A DNA stretch of 64,000 nucleotides from Kalaharituber pfeilii (taxonomy: Eukaryota; Ascomycota; Pezizomycetes; Pezizales; Pezizaceae): the NCBI GenBank assembly GCA_015179045.1, contig WHUZ01000061.1:310001-374000 (forward strand). The letters are read 5' to 3'. Shown here one piece after another: positions 20,986 through 32,077 of this stretch. The first letter of the stretch is position 1, and the number at the start of each line of letters is the position of its first letter. Under the pieces are notes generated by a model, which made no database searches, was not told where the DNA came from, and saw only the letters and a list, made by a program, of their open reading frames with translations. The position numbers were made by a program, and so were the translations under genes.

Positions 20986-21846
20986 TTCTATTCTTTGAAA
21001 GAATTACCTATTTAGAATACTAAAAATTGTTATTTCTCTAATTTTGGGACATTGCTTTAATCTCAATTTCATCGTTTAGAAACTGATCTTATTATTCTCC
21101 AAAAAGTGATTGTTACTATGAAACTCCATAGCATCTATGGTACTAGAGTAGTCCTTCCGTTTTGTGGTGAGAGGAAAGGAGTGCTGGAGAGTGTATTTTT
21201 ATTCGAGATGGGACGAGACCGAATCTGAAGGTCTCTGCCAACGGACAGCATGCTTTTGTACCTACCTTGCTCTTCCAGGCAGTAAAGCTGAATTGGTATA
21301 ACATTGACATTTTATTTGTTTAGCTGGCCAGCATGCCAGGGGGTTGAGTGCTTCACCTAGAAACCGATCATCACCGGGAAACCGATCAAATCCATTGAGC
21401 TGCGTACAGAGTTACTGTGAATGCAAATGACCCTCAAGTGGGCTCAAATCAAAGCCAGAGCATGGGAGAACATGGTGAATTATTTCCACACTTTTTTCCC
21501 TGGGTTGTTGCACATGAAGGGTGATATATTCTGGAATGAGTCCAATCACATACTAGCATATACTTTTGAGTCACCATGTGCCAATGAGATTACCTGCGGC
21601 CTTTGCACCTCACTGTACACTCAGTGGCTTAGAACTAAACAAGTATACCAAGTTTTGTGATTATTTGGCTAATATGCAAAAAGTTACAGTCATGTCAAAG
21701 AGTACAATTTTGCTTACTCAGGTTGAATTCAGTATTGAGCTTTATTTCATGAGAAAGAAGTGCAGAGACGCTGTAGGTCTAGGTAACAAATACAGGTATA
21801 GGGAAAGGTTTTCTGAATGAATTGCAGTGCTGAGAACGGGTTGGGG
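20986..21846. other. Intergenic, nothing recognised
   Basis: AT-rich sequence with short open frames (for example 21421-21660) that resemble no family I know and lack supporting motifs. Confidence 0.4.
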
Positions 21847-21891
<45 letters not shown>

Positions 21892-22080
21892 CACGTCACC
21901 CCGCTTGCAGCTGTTCGCCATGGCTCGGCCCCTGGGTCGAAACCCTTGATGCTCGGAGACAAGCATATCTACCTATTCACCCACCGCCTACTCTACATAC
22001 GAGACTTACACCTCCTCCCCGCCGCACCTCCCCGCGGCAATAAAAATATCTTCATCTTTCTTCTGCCGCTGTCAGGGTGA
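21847..22080 (-). mobile_element. LINE-B 3' UTR fragment with tail B
   Basis: A ~36-nt T run, then (reverse complement) the tail-B hairpin and a G-rich 3' UTR like that at 2714-2949 (CGGAG, then a GGGTTT..CCCAGGGGC core). The right edge and target duplication are unclear. Confidence 0.65.
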
Positions 22081-22174
22081 CCGAACAAAGTATCAATGAT
22101 GCGCTGGTGATGAGAGATGACGCATGGTAATCACGCCATCCATAGTTATCAATGATGCCATGATGATGATGAGA

Positions 22175-23450
22175 TTTTTTTTTTTTTTTTTTTTTTTTAA
22201 TCACATAACCCCGCTTGTAGCACTTGGCCATGGCAGGGTCCCTGGGCAAGCCCTCATAGCCCGGAGACAGGCTAAACTAACTCTCTACGTACATGGCCCC
22301 CACGCGCCGTCGCCCCCGCTCTCCTAGCTTCTAGAACTCGACCCCAGCGAAGAAATTCTCCAAAACGTCATACTCCTCCCCATTCTCCGCCTTTCTCTTC
22401 CAATTCTTTTCCATGTCGCCCCACCTCTCAAAGCCTTCTGGACGGTTCTTCTGGTTTCTGCATCGGAAAGCGAGGTGCTCCCCGGTTTGCACCTCCCCGC
22501 ACCTGCACTTATCCGACTCAGCCGCCCCTATCCTCTTCAACCACACTGCACACCTCCCTCTCTCCAGGCGCAAGGCAGTGAAATTGGATACTGCTATCCT
22601 ATTCCACTCCATGACCTTTCCTCCTCCAAAGCCCTCCACTTCTCTCTTCTCCTTCCTCCACGCCTTCACCCTCTGGCGCACCCCACTTCCGGTGGCCACC
22701 TCCTTCCCCTGCATCACCGTCCCCTTCTTCGCCCACTCATCCGCCTTCTCATTGCCTGCGATTCCGATGTGAGCTTTTACCCACAACAGTTTCGCATCCC
22801 CCCCCTTCTTCTTTCTCCTCGCCACTGCATTCACCACCCTTCTCACATCCTCCGTCTTTCCCTTTCCCTCCCTGCCTGCCTTCTGAATCGCCATGACAGC
22901 AGCTTCAGAATCTAAGCAAACCAGGACCGGTACCTCCTCCGGTACACTCTCCAGCGCACTTCTCACCCCCCTCACCTCCCCGTCAAAAACCGCCGCCGTT
23001 CTCCCTACTACCTCCGCCACCACCGCTGATCTCCCCACACCCCCGCCCCCACCTTGCTGTCCTCGACCTTACTACCATCCGAGAAGAGAACCGCTCTCCC
23101 TCTTCCGGCTTCCTCAACCGAGGTCTCCCACTCTTCTCTCCCTCCCCCCTTTCTACCTAGCCTCTCTGCGCACTCCACTTTCACCTTCTCACACTCTCCT
23201 CCCCATGAGATCTCCTCGCCCTCCTCCGAGAACCTTGACCACTGCCCCTGCCAGCGGTCCAAAACGCTTTCATATCCATCCCCCTCTTCCAAGGCCCACT
23301 GCACCCCCCAGTCCTTCCAGTTCCTCGTCCCCTCCTCCTTCTCCTCATTCCCTCTCCTGAAATCTCCTGTGCATAGTTCTGCAAGCTCCGATGGTACCTC
23401 CACTTCCCGAACCATCGCCCTTGCCTGTGCTGCGTCCAGGATCACCTCCG
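22175..23450 (-). mobile_element. LINE-B, 5'-truncated copy
   Basis: A 1,276-bp minus-strand insertion with a 16-bp duplication, CATGATGATGATGAGA (22159-22174 and 23451-23466). It runs from a T tract and tail B at the left, through a 3' UTR containing CTCCGGGCTATGAGGG, into the ORF2 C-terminal half. Coordinates are firm at both edges. Confidence 0.9.
22331..23450 (-). pseudogene. LINE-B ORF2 fragment: RNase H and zinc knuckle
   Basis: The RNase H has LFSDGSKVEDSKVGAGVWG, CLDSEAAVMAIQKAG and LWVKAHIGIAGNEKADEWAKK. The C-terminal knuckle is KCRCGEVQTGEHLAFRC. A single-base frameshift near 23010-23038 separates the two halves when compared with the homologous uninterrupted frame at 47912-49342. 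The plus-strand proline-rich frames here are antisense shadows. Confidence 0.8.
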
Positions 23451-23535
23451 CATGATGATGATGAGAGAGAAGCTTGTTAATTAGCACTCAATGTTAAATA
23501 GAATAATGCAAATAACCGACACGCTGGACGCCTAT

Positions 23536-23943
23536 TGTTACGGAGTCTACGATGATGTAGCTAAAATGAGGGTGTAACTTAGGACAACGCTTGAAGCTTG
23601 ACCATTTCTTCGAAGGCAGAAGGCCCTCCTTATATAGCCAGCTCCCCGCGCATGCCCACTGTATGTTCTATTGCTTATGCTATCTATGCTTGACAATCGA
23701 TATCAATGCTTAGCAATCAATAACAATGTCTGAGGCTGTGCACAACAAGCCTACGCGTACTCTTGCCACTCAGTGGCGCAACTCACTCAACCATGCGCTC
23801 CGCTTGTGATACACTTCCGTGACCCGACCTGTCAATTGTATTGCCCTGCTGTAGCTATCGGTTGATCAGGCCGAATGGTCACTAGCAGCCTTACGGGTCA
23901 ACTCAGGTGGATATCCCCAGCATCTCTGGGTAGGCCCGTGACA
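23536..23943 (+). mobile_element. Solo LTR, 408 bp (family shared with 45514)
   Basis: TGTTACGGAGTCTACG... to ...CCCGTGACA, flanked by CCTAT on both sides (23531-23535 and 23944-23948). It shares the start TGTTACGG..TCTACGAT, GAGGGTGTAACTTAGGACAA and the end GGATATCCCC with the solo LTR in the NACHT-ankyrin gene. It contains a TATATAG box near 23634. Confidence 0.9.
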
Positions 23944-24044
23944 CCTATATATAGAGGCCTACACGGCCTCTATACAAAGGTCAAGTTCCAAGCGTTGTCC
24001 TAAGTTACACCTACATTACGCTGCAATCGCAGACACCGTAACAG
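23944..24044 (-). repeat. Inverted partial LTR of the same family
   Basis: The reverse complement begins TGTTACGGTGTCTGCG and contains GTGTAACTTAGGACAACGCT, as in the neighbouring solo LTR. So a related LTR in opposite orientation directly abuts it. The rest of this copy may lie left of 23536 but is not recognisable. Confidence 0.7.
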
Positions 24045-24645
24045 CCGCCACCGGTACATACGAAATAATTCGCCCTCCCCACCGCTCCCAGAAAGGTTCC
24101 TGAGAATTAGAACAAATGCAAGACCCCTCCTCCTCCCCTACGCCTTCAGCGAGTGGAACAGTTGTTCCAGGATATCTACCTCCTCCCCGTTTTCCTGCTG
24201 CTCCATCCACTTCCTCTTCTTGAAGTCCACCAACTCTTCCCACCCTCCCGGATATGCTACCTCCTCACACCTGAAAGCCAGGTGGTCTGCCGTCTGTCTC
24301 TCCCCACACCCACATACTGCCCCTTCCACTGCCTTTCCAATCTTCATATCCCACTCCTTCGTCATCTCCTTCCCCATCCGCAACCTCATGAAGGTGGTTG
24401 TTGCCCCTCTGCCCCACCTCATCACCGCTCCGCCCCCAAGCCCAGGCTGCCATCTTTCTGCTGTCCGCAGTTGCTTCCACTTCGCCGCAGCCCCCCTTCT
24501 GTGACCACTGATCTACCAATCCGCCCTGCTGCTTTCTTCGCTTCCGCATCCGCCGCCTCATTCCCCTCTATGCTGATGTGGGCTTTCACCCACATGCCTT
24601 ATATCCCCTCCTCTCTTCTTCCTTTCCGCAATTTGATCTAACACC
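24045..24645 (-). pseudogene. LINE-C ORF2 C-terminus
   Basis: Minus-strand pieces give FMRLRMGKEMTKEWDMKIGK, CGCGERQTADHLAFRC (zinc knuckle) and WMEQQENGEEVDILEQLFHS to a stop. They continue toward the N-terminus with DQIAERKKRGG, where a hAT MITE begins. Frameshifts are present. The partner segment lies at 25444-25640. Confidence 0.7.
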
Positions 24646-24653
24646 CCCTCAGG

Positions 24654-25435
24654 CCAATGAATCCAACAGGCCAGGCCAGGCCAGGCCAACCGGAGGCCTG
24701 GACTGGCCTGGACCGTGAAATTTTGGGCCTGGCCTGGCCTGAAACAATCAGGCCAATCAGGCCGGTTCAGGCCATTCAGGCCAGTCCAGGCCGACCAGGC
24801 CATTTACGTAAATTCAAGCGATTTTGGAATTTAACCCAGGTGAATTAGATTTTAATAGTCCTGGATATTTCCACTATCAGTAATTGACAGTTGCGCATCA
24901 GGTATCATCATCGAAGAATTGAGTCCAGTCTGTTGTATTATCTGGAAGGTCCATCATTTCTAAAATATTTCTTAGTATATATACTTGAATACAAAGTGTG
25001 ATACATACTTGACAAAAGTCGTAGACCGCTGCTGTTTAAAATTCTAGACATACGGGAGATTCTACTCATCTAAATACTCAAACAATCTGGTAAATGCTGG
25101 CCTCAATTCACCTGGATAGCTGTGGAGTGATTCGTTTAATTGGCCTGAACCGGCCTGAATGGCCTGAACCGGCCTGATTGGCCTGGACCGGCCTGATTGG
25201 CCTGGACTGGCCTGGTTGGCCTGGACTGGCCTGGTTGGCCTGGACTGGCCTGGTTGGCCTGGACTGGCCTGGTTGGCCTGGACTGGCCTGGTTGGCCTGG
25301 ACTGGCCTGGTTGGCCTGGACTGGCCTGGTTGGCCTGATTCATGTGGATCAGGCCGGTCCAGGCCGGTCCAGGCCGGTCCAAGCCACTGAGAATACCGGC
25401 CTGGTCGGCCGGCCTGGCCTGTTGGATTCATTGGG
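24654..25435. mobile_element. Non-autonomous hAT element with GGCC-rich subterminal arrays
   Basis: A 782-bp element with ends CCAATGAATCCAACAGGCC and its inverted copy, and an 8-bp duplication CCCTCAGG (24646-24653 and 25436-25443). An 8-bp duplication is diagnostic of hAT. Both ends carry arrays of GGCC-containing decamers: the left about 24667-24805; the right about 25139-25420, including a tandem ~19-bp unit (TTGGCCTGGACTGGCCTGG) repeated about eight times. Such arrays probably serve as transposase-binding subterminal motifs. The interior is AT-rich and non-coding. It interrupts LINE-C in frame. Confidence 0.85.
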
Positions 25436-25443
25436 CCCTCAGG

Positions 25444-25650
25444 TCGGCAGTCCTCGCCTTGCCCCTGATGCCCGCTTTCTTCACCGCCGCAATCGCGGCT
25501 TGTAAATCTGTCAGAACAACTACGGTCCCTGGACCCAGTATCACCTTCTCCAGACCCATTCTCATACCCCGCACCTCTCTGTCCTAAACCATCGCCCCCG
25601 TCCCCTGCCTCACTTGGAACATCCCATATACCCCACCCATCTCTTGCTTT
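25444..25650 (-). pseudogene. LINE-C RNase H piece
   Basis: Minus strand reads VVVLTDLQAAIAAVKKAGI then GKARTADL up to the hAT insertion. After removing the element and one duplication the frame continues into GVLDQIAERKKRGG. The right (5') boundary near 25650 is not sharp. Confidence 0.7.
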
Positions 25651-26171
25651 TTGTATGTTTTCAAATCCGTGAATGTATGTACTTTTCAATAGTTTCACCT
25701 GATTCATATTACTATTTCTCGTTATTTTTCACTTTGTACTTTTTTTCTCGCTGCCAAAAGGGGTTTTTACTTCGTCATTATAAAGTATCATATTTATGAG
25801 GCTTAAAAGGTTTTCGCCTTCATGTATGGCAATATCTCTTTTACATTTTTCCCTTGCTTAGTTATCGTCGTACAGTAAGTAGCCTCTACTGTAGATATGT
25901 TACACCTGCACTGAGGGAATGAAACGTGCTTACTGAATGAAAAGGAATTTTATGGTTGGTGTATAATCTGTGATAAAACTGGGTGTGACAGGAGACGGTT
26001 TGGCAAGAGCTCATCGCACTCTAGTTTTCGTCCCTCGCACATTCTCTTCCTAATTCAGCAAGGGAAGTAACCTGCATATCCTTTCGCTTCATGGTTATTC
26101 CGATAGCCTCAGCGAAAAGCCTTCCTAATAGGGATAATTGAGACATTATATATCAAGTATTCAAACCATAT
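25651..26171. other. Intergenic, nothing recognised
   Basis: AT-rich sequence without a supportable gene or repeat. Confidence 0.4.
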
Positions 26172-26173
26172 TA

Positions 26174-26837
26174 CAGTCTAACCTTGCTATACCGGATGGC
26201 CTCTGATTCGGACAACAGTTTCCCATACAAATTGCCCTTGCTATACCGGACGCCCTAACACTACCGGACCGGACAAAAACCTCCAGACAACTACCCCCCT
26301 GTCTCCATACAAATAATATTTGCTATACCGGACACACTAATACTAATACATCTTAGACTACCCCACTTTACCACTTGGACTGGTTGTTTACCACTCTGCT
26401 GCCGTCAATGCTATCACCGCTGTTGCTATCACTTGCTACCGATGCTGCCACTGCTGTCACCATTGCTGCTACCACTGCTGTCGCTGCTGCTGCTGGGAGG
26501 CTGGTAGAGTTTGCTGCTTCTTTGGTGTGAATTGATAGGCTTTTAGAGAAACAGTCAGCGTAGCATGTTTTGGCTCTAGTCAATGCTTGCATATTTGATG
26601 CTCCCCAAGAGCTTGTAAGGCTCGACCTCTTCTAGGTGGTGAGAGCGATGCATGTTGAATAGACTTTGATTGAGTTAATATTTGCTGCACTTGTTTATTT
26701 CCTACTCCAGTAATTTCTATACATATTTTGCCACCCCTTTTTTACAGTTGCCAAGCATTTTATTCTATACCGGAACCTTGCTATACCGGACAAAAAGTGC
26801 CAGATTTTTACTCGTCCGGTATAGCAAGGTTAGACTG
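26174..26837. mobile_element. pogo/Fot1-like MITE
   Basis: A 664-bp element with inverted ends CAGTCTAACCTTGCTATACC(GGA) at 26174 and its reverse complement ending 26837, flanked by TA on both sides. Internal copies of the TGCTATACCGGA motif lie near both ends. CAGT ends with a TA duplication fit pogo-type Tc1/mariner elements. The interior has a Ser/Ala-rich minus frame (26368-26592) that may be a transposase tail relic, but no catalytic motif. Confidence 0.8.
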
Positions 26838-26839
26838 TA

Positions 26840-28441
26840 TATGCTTATCCCGCTATTAAGGTTATTATTCCGGCATGAAGATTCGAACATATTCCCTGCC
26901 ACCCTTACCTACTTGATATCGTATAGTAGTGCGTATAGTCTACATACTAGGTGCAGATAGGTTCCGAATCGGGGTAAGGGCCCAAGACTTGCATGGATAT
27001 GGATGAAGGTGAGGATCCTGAGATGGGGCAGTGCCAGCGCACTGCAACGATGGTACCCGTTCAGCGGGGTACATGGCACCGGGGATTATTACAACTATGT
27101 ACAGTAACTATTAGGTAAGCGGGAAGCTTTACTCAAGACTGCAACGCGTACGATTGTGCGATTGAAAATTGCTTTATCCGGCATACGCAGCTCTTGACCC
27201 TTTTCGGTAGAGCTAAACCTAGGTGCGTTACAGTGTGTAACCCATGCACAACGGGCAGTGTTTGGGGATGACGTCTCGGATCCAGATCGCATTCCAGCAA
27301 CGCAGGGGTGGAGCTGCACCAACCGCGCGTCCAATCTCAAGAGGTACGTAATTGAGGCCCTTCGCATTTGCGAAATGCGGGACGCGAAGCACAGTATTAC
27401 CTAGCTAAACCGGATGCCTAGTTAAACTGGACCGGACAATGAAACTAGTTACATTTGAACTTATTAGCTGAACCAGATGAAGGCCTCAATCGTGAGACTT
27501 CTTCTGTACTTTCTGTGTTTTATAATAGAATTATTGAAGTATTCTCAATATCCTGTATTCAATATCTGAAGTTCTGTAAGATCTCGAGAGATTGAGAAAA
27601 GAATCTCCCGCTGGAATCCGAAGTATCCAGGCATATTGCGCCTCCAAATTGGCTTACTAAGTTCTTTACCCCCATCCTTACCGGAGGTTTCATAATGAGG
27701 TGCATTGGTCGTCGGGTCGGCTTTCTTCGATTTTACCATGCAAGGCACAGCATTCTTCTTGGTTTCATGCGACGCCTCCGGTGAGTAAAGTACTTGCAGG
27801 AGTAGAGGACGTACGTCTTCCTAGAGGCAGTGCTAGCACTGTTGCCTGATGGCTCGAAACCGGGCAAACGATGTGAACCGGTAGGAAAGAGCCGGGGGCG
27901 TGAACATGGCGTCCTTCAATAACGCGGACGTTACACACGAACAAAAGCTAGCATGCCAATATCGTGCACGCTCGCATCATTAAACGTTCGTAGACATTTT
28001 GACAGCGCACAACATTGCGCAGGATTGCATCTCCTAAGTCAGCGCGACGTATAACCGCGGGCTCTGGCATAGTAAATAGCGGTAAGCGGGGTTACGTGAT
28101 ATTAAAAAAAAAAGAAAAAATTAACGTACGACTGGGCTAGGCCGACCTCCATCTGTGTTTCGGAAACACTAAGTCATGCATGACTACAACTGATGATGGT
28201 CCATAGAACCCGGGCGGTGGTCACTTCGAACACATGTCGCACTTGCCCGGGGATGCAGCTTCAATTCGCGATAATGCGGGAGTTTCGCCGTGCAAGATGC
28301 CTATTTAAGTCTCCAATCTCCCCCAACGAATGAAGGACACACCGTTGCCAGCACAGGTCCTAACCTCGTGAGCCCCGATCAAGAAGATCGCAACATAGGA
28401 ACCAGTTTAACATCAAGGCGATATTGGTGATTTGTGTCAAA
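26840..28441. other. Intergenic with small transposon relics
   Basis: At 27394 CAGTATTACCTAGCTAAACC(GGATG) followed by TAAACTGGACCGGACAA looks like one end of another pogo-like element; no matching end was found. At about 28090-28127 AAGCGGGGTTACGTGATATT plus an A-rich run is the 3' portion of tail B, without a clear duplication. A TATTTAAG box lies near 28302, upstream of the hydrolase gene. Confidence 0.5.
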
Positions 28442-30295
28442 ATGAGGCCATTCTCTGCCCTCACGGTTATGCAATTCCAGGCCCTCTTCAATCTCTTCCT
28501 CTTACCTCTTTCCGTCTCCTCTCTTCCAGTGTCCAATAGCACCACTCCTCCTGGTCCCGGTGAAGGTTGGGACTTCAACTTCGACTCTATCACACCAACC
28601 CCTAACCTCACGTACCATCGCTGCTATGACAGGTTCGAATGTGCCCGCCTCCTTGTCCCACTTGACTACACTTCCCCCTCCGACGACCGCACAGCCTCCA
28701 TTGCCATCATTAAGTACCCCTCAGACCCAAATCGATACCCTGAATATTCTGCCAGCTGGGGCGGCCCGGTTCTCCTAAATAATGGTGGCCCAGGCGGTTC
28801 CGGTGTAGACTTCGTTTTGGAGGTCGGCGAGGCTATAGGAGAGGTCCTTGGCCGGCAGTACTCCATCGTCAGCTTCGACCCACGAGGAGTCAACAATACT
28901 CGGCCATTGGTGTCCTGCTTTAACAAGCCTCTGGAGCGCAAGACATGGGCAATCAAGGGCGCAGGAAAGACTCCCGGCAGCGGTGGAGGTGGGGAATTTG
29001 GCGAGGCATATATCAGGGCGAAGATATATGGCGAGATTTGCAATGAAGGGGAGAATGGCGAGATGGGGAGGTTCCTGGGGACTGCGAGCGTGGCGAGGGA
29101 TATGCTGTCCATCAACGATGCAACGTGGGATCGCGTGCCTGAAAATAGTGACATTCGGAAGAAGGGGCTACAGTACTGGGGATTCAGCTATGGGACAATT
29201 CTCGGCATGACATTTGGGAAGATGTTTCCGGACAAGGTGGAACGTATGGTATTGGACGGAGTAGTTGATGCGCTGGATTACTACGATGCAACCTGGCTCT
29301 ACTATTTGCTGGATACAGAGGCAGCTCTTGACAGCTTCTACGAGTTTTGCTTTAAAGCTGGGCCGCTGCTCTGTGACTTCTATACTGGGAACAAGCCGGC
29401 TGATATTCAGAAACGGGTTCAGAAAGTCTTGACTGCCCTTCGTGAACAACCCGTTCGCTTCGCTCCCTCAGGCAGTGACAGTCAAATTTACAGCGAGCTG
29501 TTCACATACAGCGACCTTCAGCAGACCATTTTCCAGAGTCTGTACTCCCCCATTTCGTCCTTTCCAACCATCGCTAGTAATTATCTCCTGCCTGTGGAAG
29601 CCGCCATACAGACCCCGAATCGAACTGTTGAAATGCCATTTGTTTGCAAGCCCCAACTGACATGCCCAGCCAACGTCGAGGACTGGCGAAACGAACAAAT
29701 GGAAGTCGAGCTTCGTGACAGGGAAGCTTTCCCTGCGATCCTCTGTACCGACGCCGTCCCACTGACCGACATGACCCTAGCCGATCTCCGCCAACACTAC
29801 AACAAATTCTTTAAGCAGTCGCCCACGGCCGCAGGGATCGTGGCACTCAACATGCTCGCATGCGTAGGGTGGCGCACCCAAGCGGTCGAGAAGGTCCCTC
29901 GGGAGCTCTTCATGCATAAGTCTGCAGTCGGTGCTGTGCCAGTGCTGTTTGCGAGCACGACAGCAGACCCCGTTACGCCGCTGCGCAATGCGTACGCAAT
30001 GTCAAAGCTGTTCAAGGGCTCAAAGGTCGTAGTACAAGAGGGAGAAGGACATTGCACGACTAGTGTCCCCAGTGACTGTTTTAATGCCATCGTGAGCGAG
30101 TATTTCAAGTCAGGTACGGTCCCGGAGAAGGAGAGTGAGCGGTATTGTGCAAGGCAGTATGTGCCTTGGATAGGGACCATAGCAGGGGACAGGAAGAGGG
30201 GAGAGAAGCCTGGAACCGCAGAACTGATGAGAAAGGTTGGAGAAGCCTTGAGGAAGAATGTGGGGCCGTTGATGATGGGAACTGGAAGGCATTGA
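28442..30295 (+). CDS. Secreted alpha/beta hydrolase, TAP-like peptidase family
   Basis: An intronless 617-residue protein. The ATG at 28442 gives a hydrophobic signal sequence (FNLFLLPLSVSSLPVS, cleavage about residue 30), so it is probably secreted. The hydrolase domain starts near residue 60 (ECARLLVPLDYTSPS), with the oxyanion-type NNGGPGGSG block. The nucleophile elbow is GFSYGT (Ser249), the acid is in TTADPVTPLRNA (Asp509) and the base is in GEGHCTT (His537). The C-terminal part matches the TAP-like (tripeptidyl aminopeptidase) C-terminal domain. N-glycosylation sequons are present (NLT, NNT, NRT). Family members remove peptides from protein N-termini; the substrate here is unknown. 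It is intact, in contrast to most of the window. Confidence 0.9.
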   Translation: MRPFSALTVMQFQALFNLFLLPLSVSSLPVSNSTTPPGPGEGWDFNFDSITPTPNLTYHRCYDRFECARLLVPLDYTSPSDDRTASIAIIKYPSDPNRYPEYSASWGGPVLLNNGGPGGSGVDFVLEVGEAIGEVLGRQYSIVSFDPRGVNNTRPLVSCFNKPLERKTWAIKGAGKTPGSGGGGEFGEAYIRAKIYGEICNEGENGEMGRFLGTASVARDMLSINDATWDRVPENSDIRKKGLQYWGFSYGTILGMTFGKMFPDKVERMVLDGVVDALDYYDATWLYYLLDTEAALDSFYEFCFKAGPLLCDFYTGNKPADIQKRVQKVLTALREQPVRFAPSGSDSQIYSELFTYSDLQQTIFQSLYSPISSFPTIASNYLLPVEAAIQTPNRTVEMPFVCKPQLTCPANVEDWRNEQMEVELRDREAFPAILCTDAVPLTDMTLADLRQHYNKFFKQSPTAAGIVALNMLACVGWRTQAVEKVPRELFMHKSAVGAVPVLFASTTADPVTPLRNAYAMSKLFKGSKVVVQEGEGHCTTSVPSDCFNAIVSEYFKSGTVPEKESERYCARQYVPWIGTIAGDRKRGEKPGTAELMRKVGEALRKNVGPLMMGTGRH

Positions 30296-31198
30296 TGGCC
30301 TTGGAGAGTTTATGCCGGCAGGGAGAATGTTGTGAACGGGACTTGTGAATGGTTTTCTTTTATATGTTGTTGACTTCTTTTTTCCCGTGATTATTTCTTC
30401 AATTCATAATACTTAGAACATAGACGAGGCATCATCCGGCGATAGTGTAAATACCAGTGCCGAATTCAAGTTGCGGAAAAATATAGCAAGTGTACAATGA
30501 AACTGAGTCGCTATTCAACGTAGTACATATATTTTTACTGAAAGAATGCATTGGATGTCATGCTGGTGAACTTGAATGACATGGATGAAAGAAAGAATAT
30601 TGTTGGCCAGTCGGCTTTTAGTGTGGGCGCCCTTCTTGGTGCTTTAAACTGCGTTGAGGAATCGCTTTGCATCGCGGAGTTCAAAGTTCAACACAAATAT
30701 GGAGGCATAAAGTTACCTCAGCCTGCTTTTGCGCTCTGCTCTCCGCGTTGAGAACAATATTGGAGTAGCTGAGCAATGTATATTAAAATGCGCTTCTTGA
30801 GGTGGGCAGCAGATTTTGATTCAGCGACATCAAATTGTCCTAATAAAATGACTATCACAAACCAAGCGGTTCAATCAGGGCAACAGCTTTCTAGCACCTA
30901 CAACCTTGTTCTTGAATGGATTTTCATTTTACTATGTCTACTTTCTAACCTCAACCACAGTCGAACACAAGATATTTTCATGAACAAAACCCGATACTAA
31001 TCCTCCGCTTGTATGTTTAGATACAGCATTGCATGACCCCCATAGAAAAGCGCCCAAAGCCCGTCCAATCTTTCCAGTTCTCTGTAGTTGCCATAATTGT
31101 GCCTCCAAGATTATTCGAACCTCACAGCCTTACACATGTTAGCAGACTGAGCAGATGTCTTTCGTGATGAGAAGCCCTCTCTCACAGGACGCCCCACC
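30296..31198. other. Intergenic, nothing recognised
   Basis: 3' flank of the hydrolase gene and unassigned sequence; open frames at 30551-31000 have no recognisable motif. Confidence 0.4.
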
Positions 31199-31828
31199 TT
31201 ACCCAAGAGCGGCGTTCGCCAACCTCTCAGCCTCCTGCACCCATACTCTATCCACCTTCCAAAACCTCACTGGCTTGCCATATTCCCGTACAATGTTGTC
31301 AATCCAGTTATGCAAGCTCTCGAAAAGTCCCCGGTTGGCCACAGGCTCCCCATTCGCCCCAACCCATCCATTGTGCGCCCAGTCGTACACCCACTCTGAC
31401 ATTGACTTTATGAGATAGTCTGAATTCGTAAGGAGAATGATCTCCGAGATGGGAGTATTACCTTGCTGCAGGATATTATGGACGAGGAGGAGCGCTTGAA
31501 AGGCCGCAGAGAGCTCCGCCACGTGGATTGTTTGTGCAAACGAGTCTGAGACGAGGCCCATTAAGTTGTACCACGAGCAGGGGCCGAAATACACGCCCCA
31601 ACTGGCCCGGGCGCGGGAAGTGCCATTTGTATGGCAGGACCCATCTATCACGATGGCCAGCTTGTTCCCCCGGATTAGGTGCAGCGACCGCTGGGGGGTG
31701 CTATAAAAAATGCGCGAGACCTGATCATTTTGATCATAATAGATCAGAGTAGCAGGGTCGAAAGGACCTCGCCAAGCCGAGTCGAAATGGGGTAAGAAGG
31801 TGCGAGGTGGAGTGGCTGCACGGTCCAT
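31199..31828 (-). CDS. RNase H-like domain protein
   Basis: 209 codons starting with ATG at 31828, no intron needed. The fold is indicated by AIVIDGSCHTNG (first Asp), HVAELSAAFQALLLVH (Glu), ILLTNSDYLIKSMSEWV (second Asp) and a final helix RVWVQEAERLANAAL, where the last acidic residue is expected. Stand-alone RNase H-fold proteins of this type are common in fungi and may be domesticated from retroelements; no RT is attached here. The N-terminal 50 residues (FYSTPQRSLH...) are not recognisable. The hAT copy at 32078 lies about 250 bp upstream. Confidence 0.7.
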   Translation of the reverse strand: MDRAATPPRTFLPHFDSAWRGPFDPATLIYYDQNDQVSRIFYSTPQRSLHLIRGNKLAIVIDGSCHTNGTSRARASWGVYFGPCSWYNLMGLVSDSFAQTIHVAELSAAFQALLLVHNILQQGNTPISEIILLTNSDYLIKSMSEWVYDWAHNGWVGANGEPVANRGLFESLHNWIDNIVREYGKPVRFWKVDRVWVQEAERLANAALG

Positions 31829-32077
31829 TTTTGCGTGAGAGATGATGTGGATTGCTTCAGGTAGAAGGACTCAGTATGACGGGGGTTACTGAGGGGAAAT
31901 AAGCGCCTAAGTGGGAGAGAATCTTGATGAGGACGATGCTGGGACGCAGGAGAATGGATAACGACCAGAAGATGAGAAGAGGGAAAGAGAAGCGAAGGAG
32001 CGAAAAGGATGATTTCCAATTCAGGCATTTTCTGTTCGAGTAACGACCCACGCGGTTTTTATAGGTCTTTCCCACTC

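Noticed and set aside
25139..25420. Regularly spaced GGCC repeats as a CRISPR-like array
   Set aside because: Units are contiguous tandem repeats without unique spacers, lie inside a hAT element with an 8-bp duplication, and the genome is eukaryotic.
30551..31000. Two short plus-strand frames as genes
   Set aside because: No recognisable domain, no splice support and biased composition; more likely chance frames downstream of the hydrolase gene.
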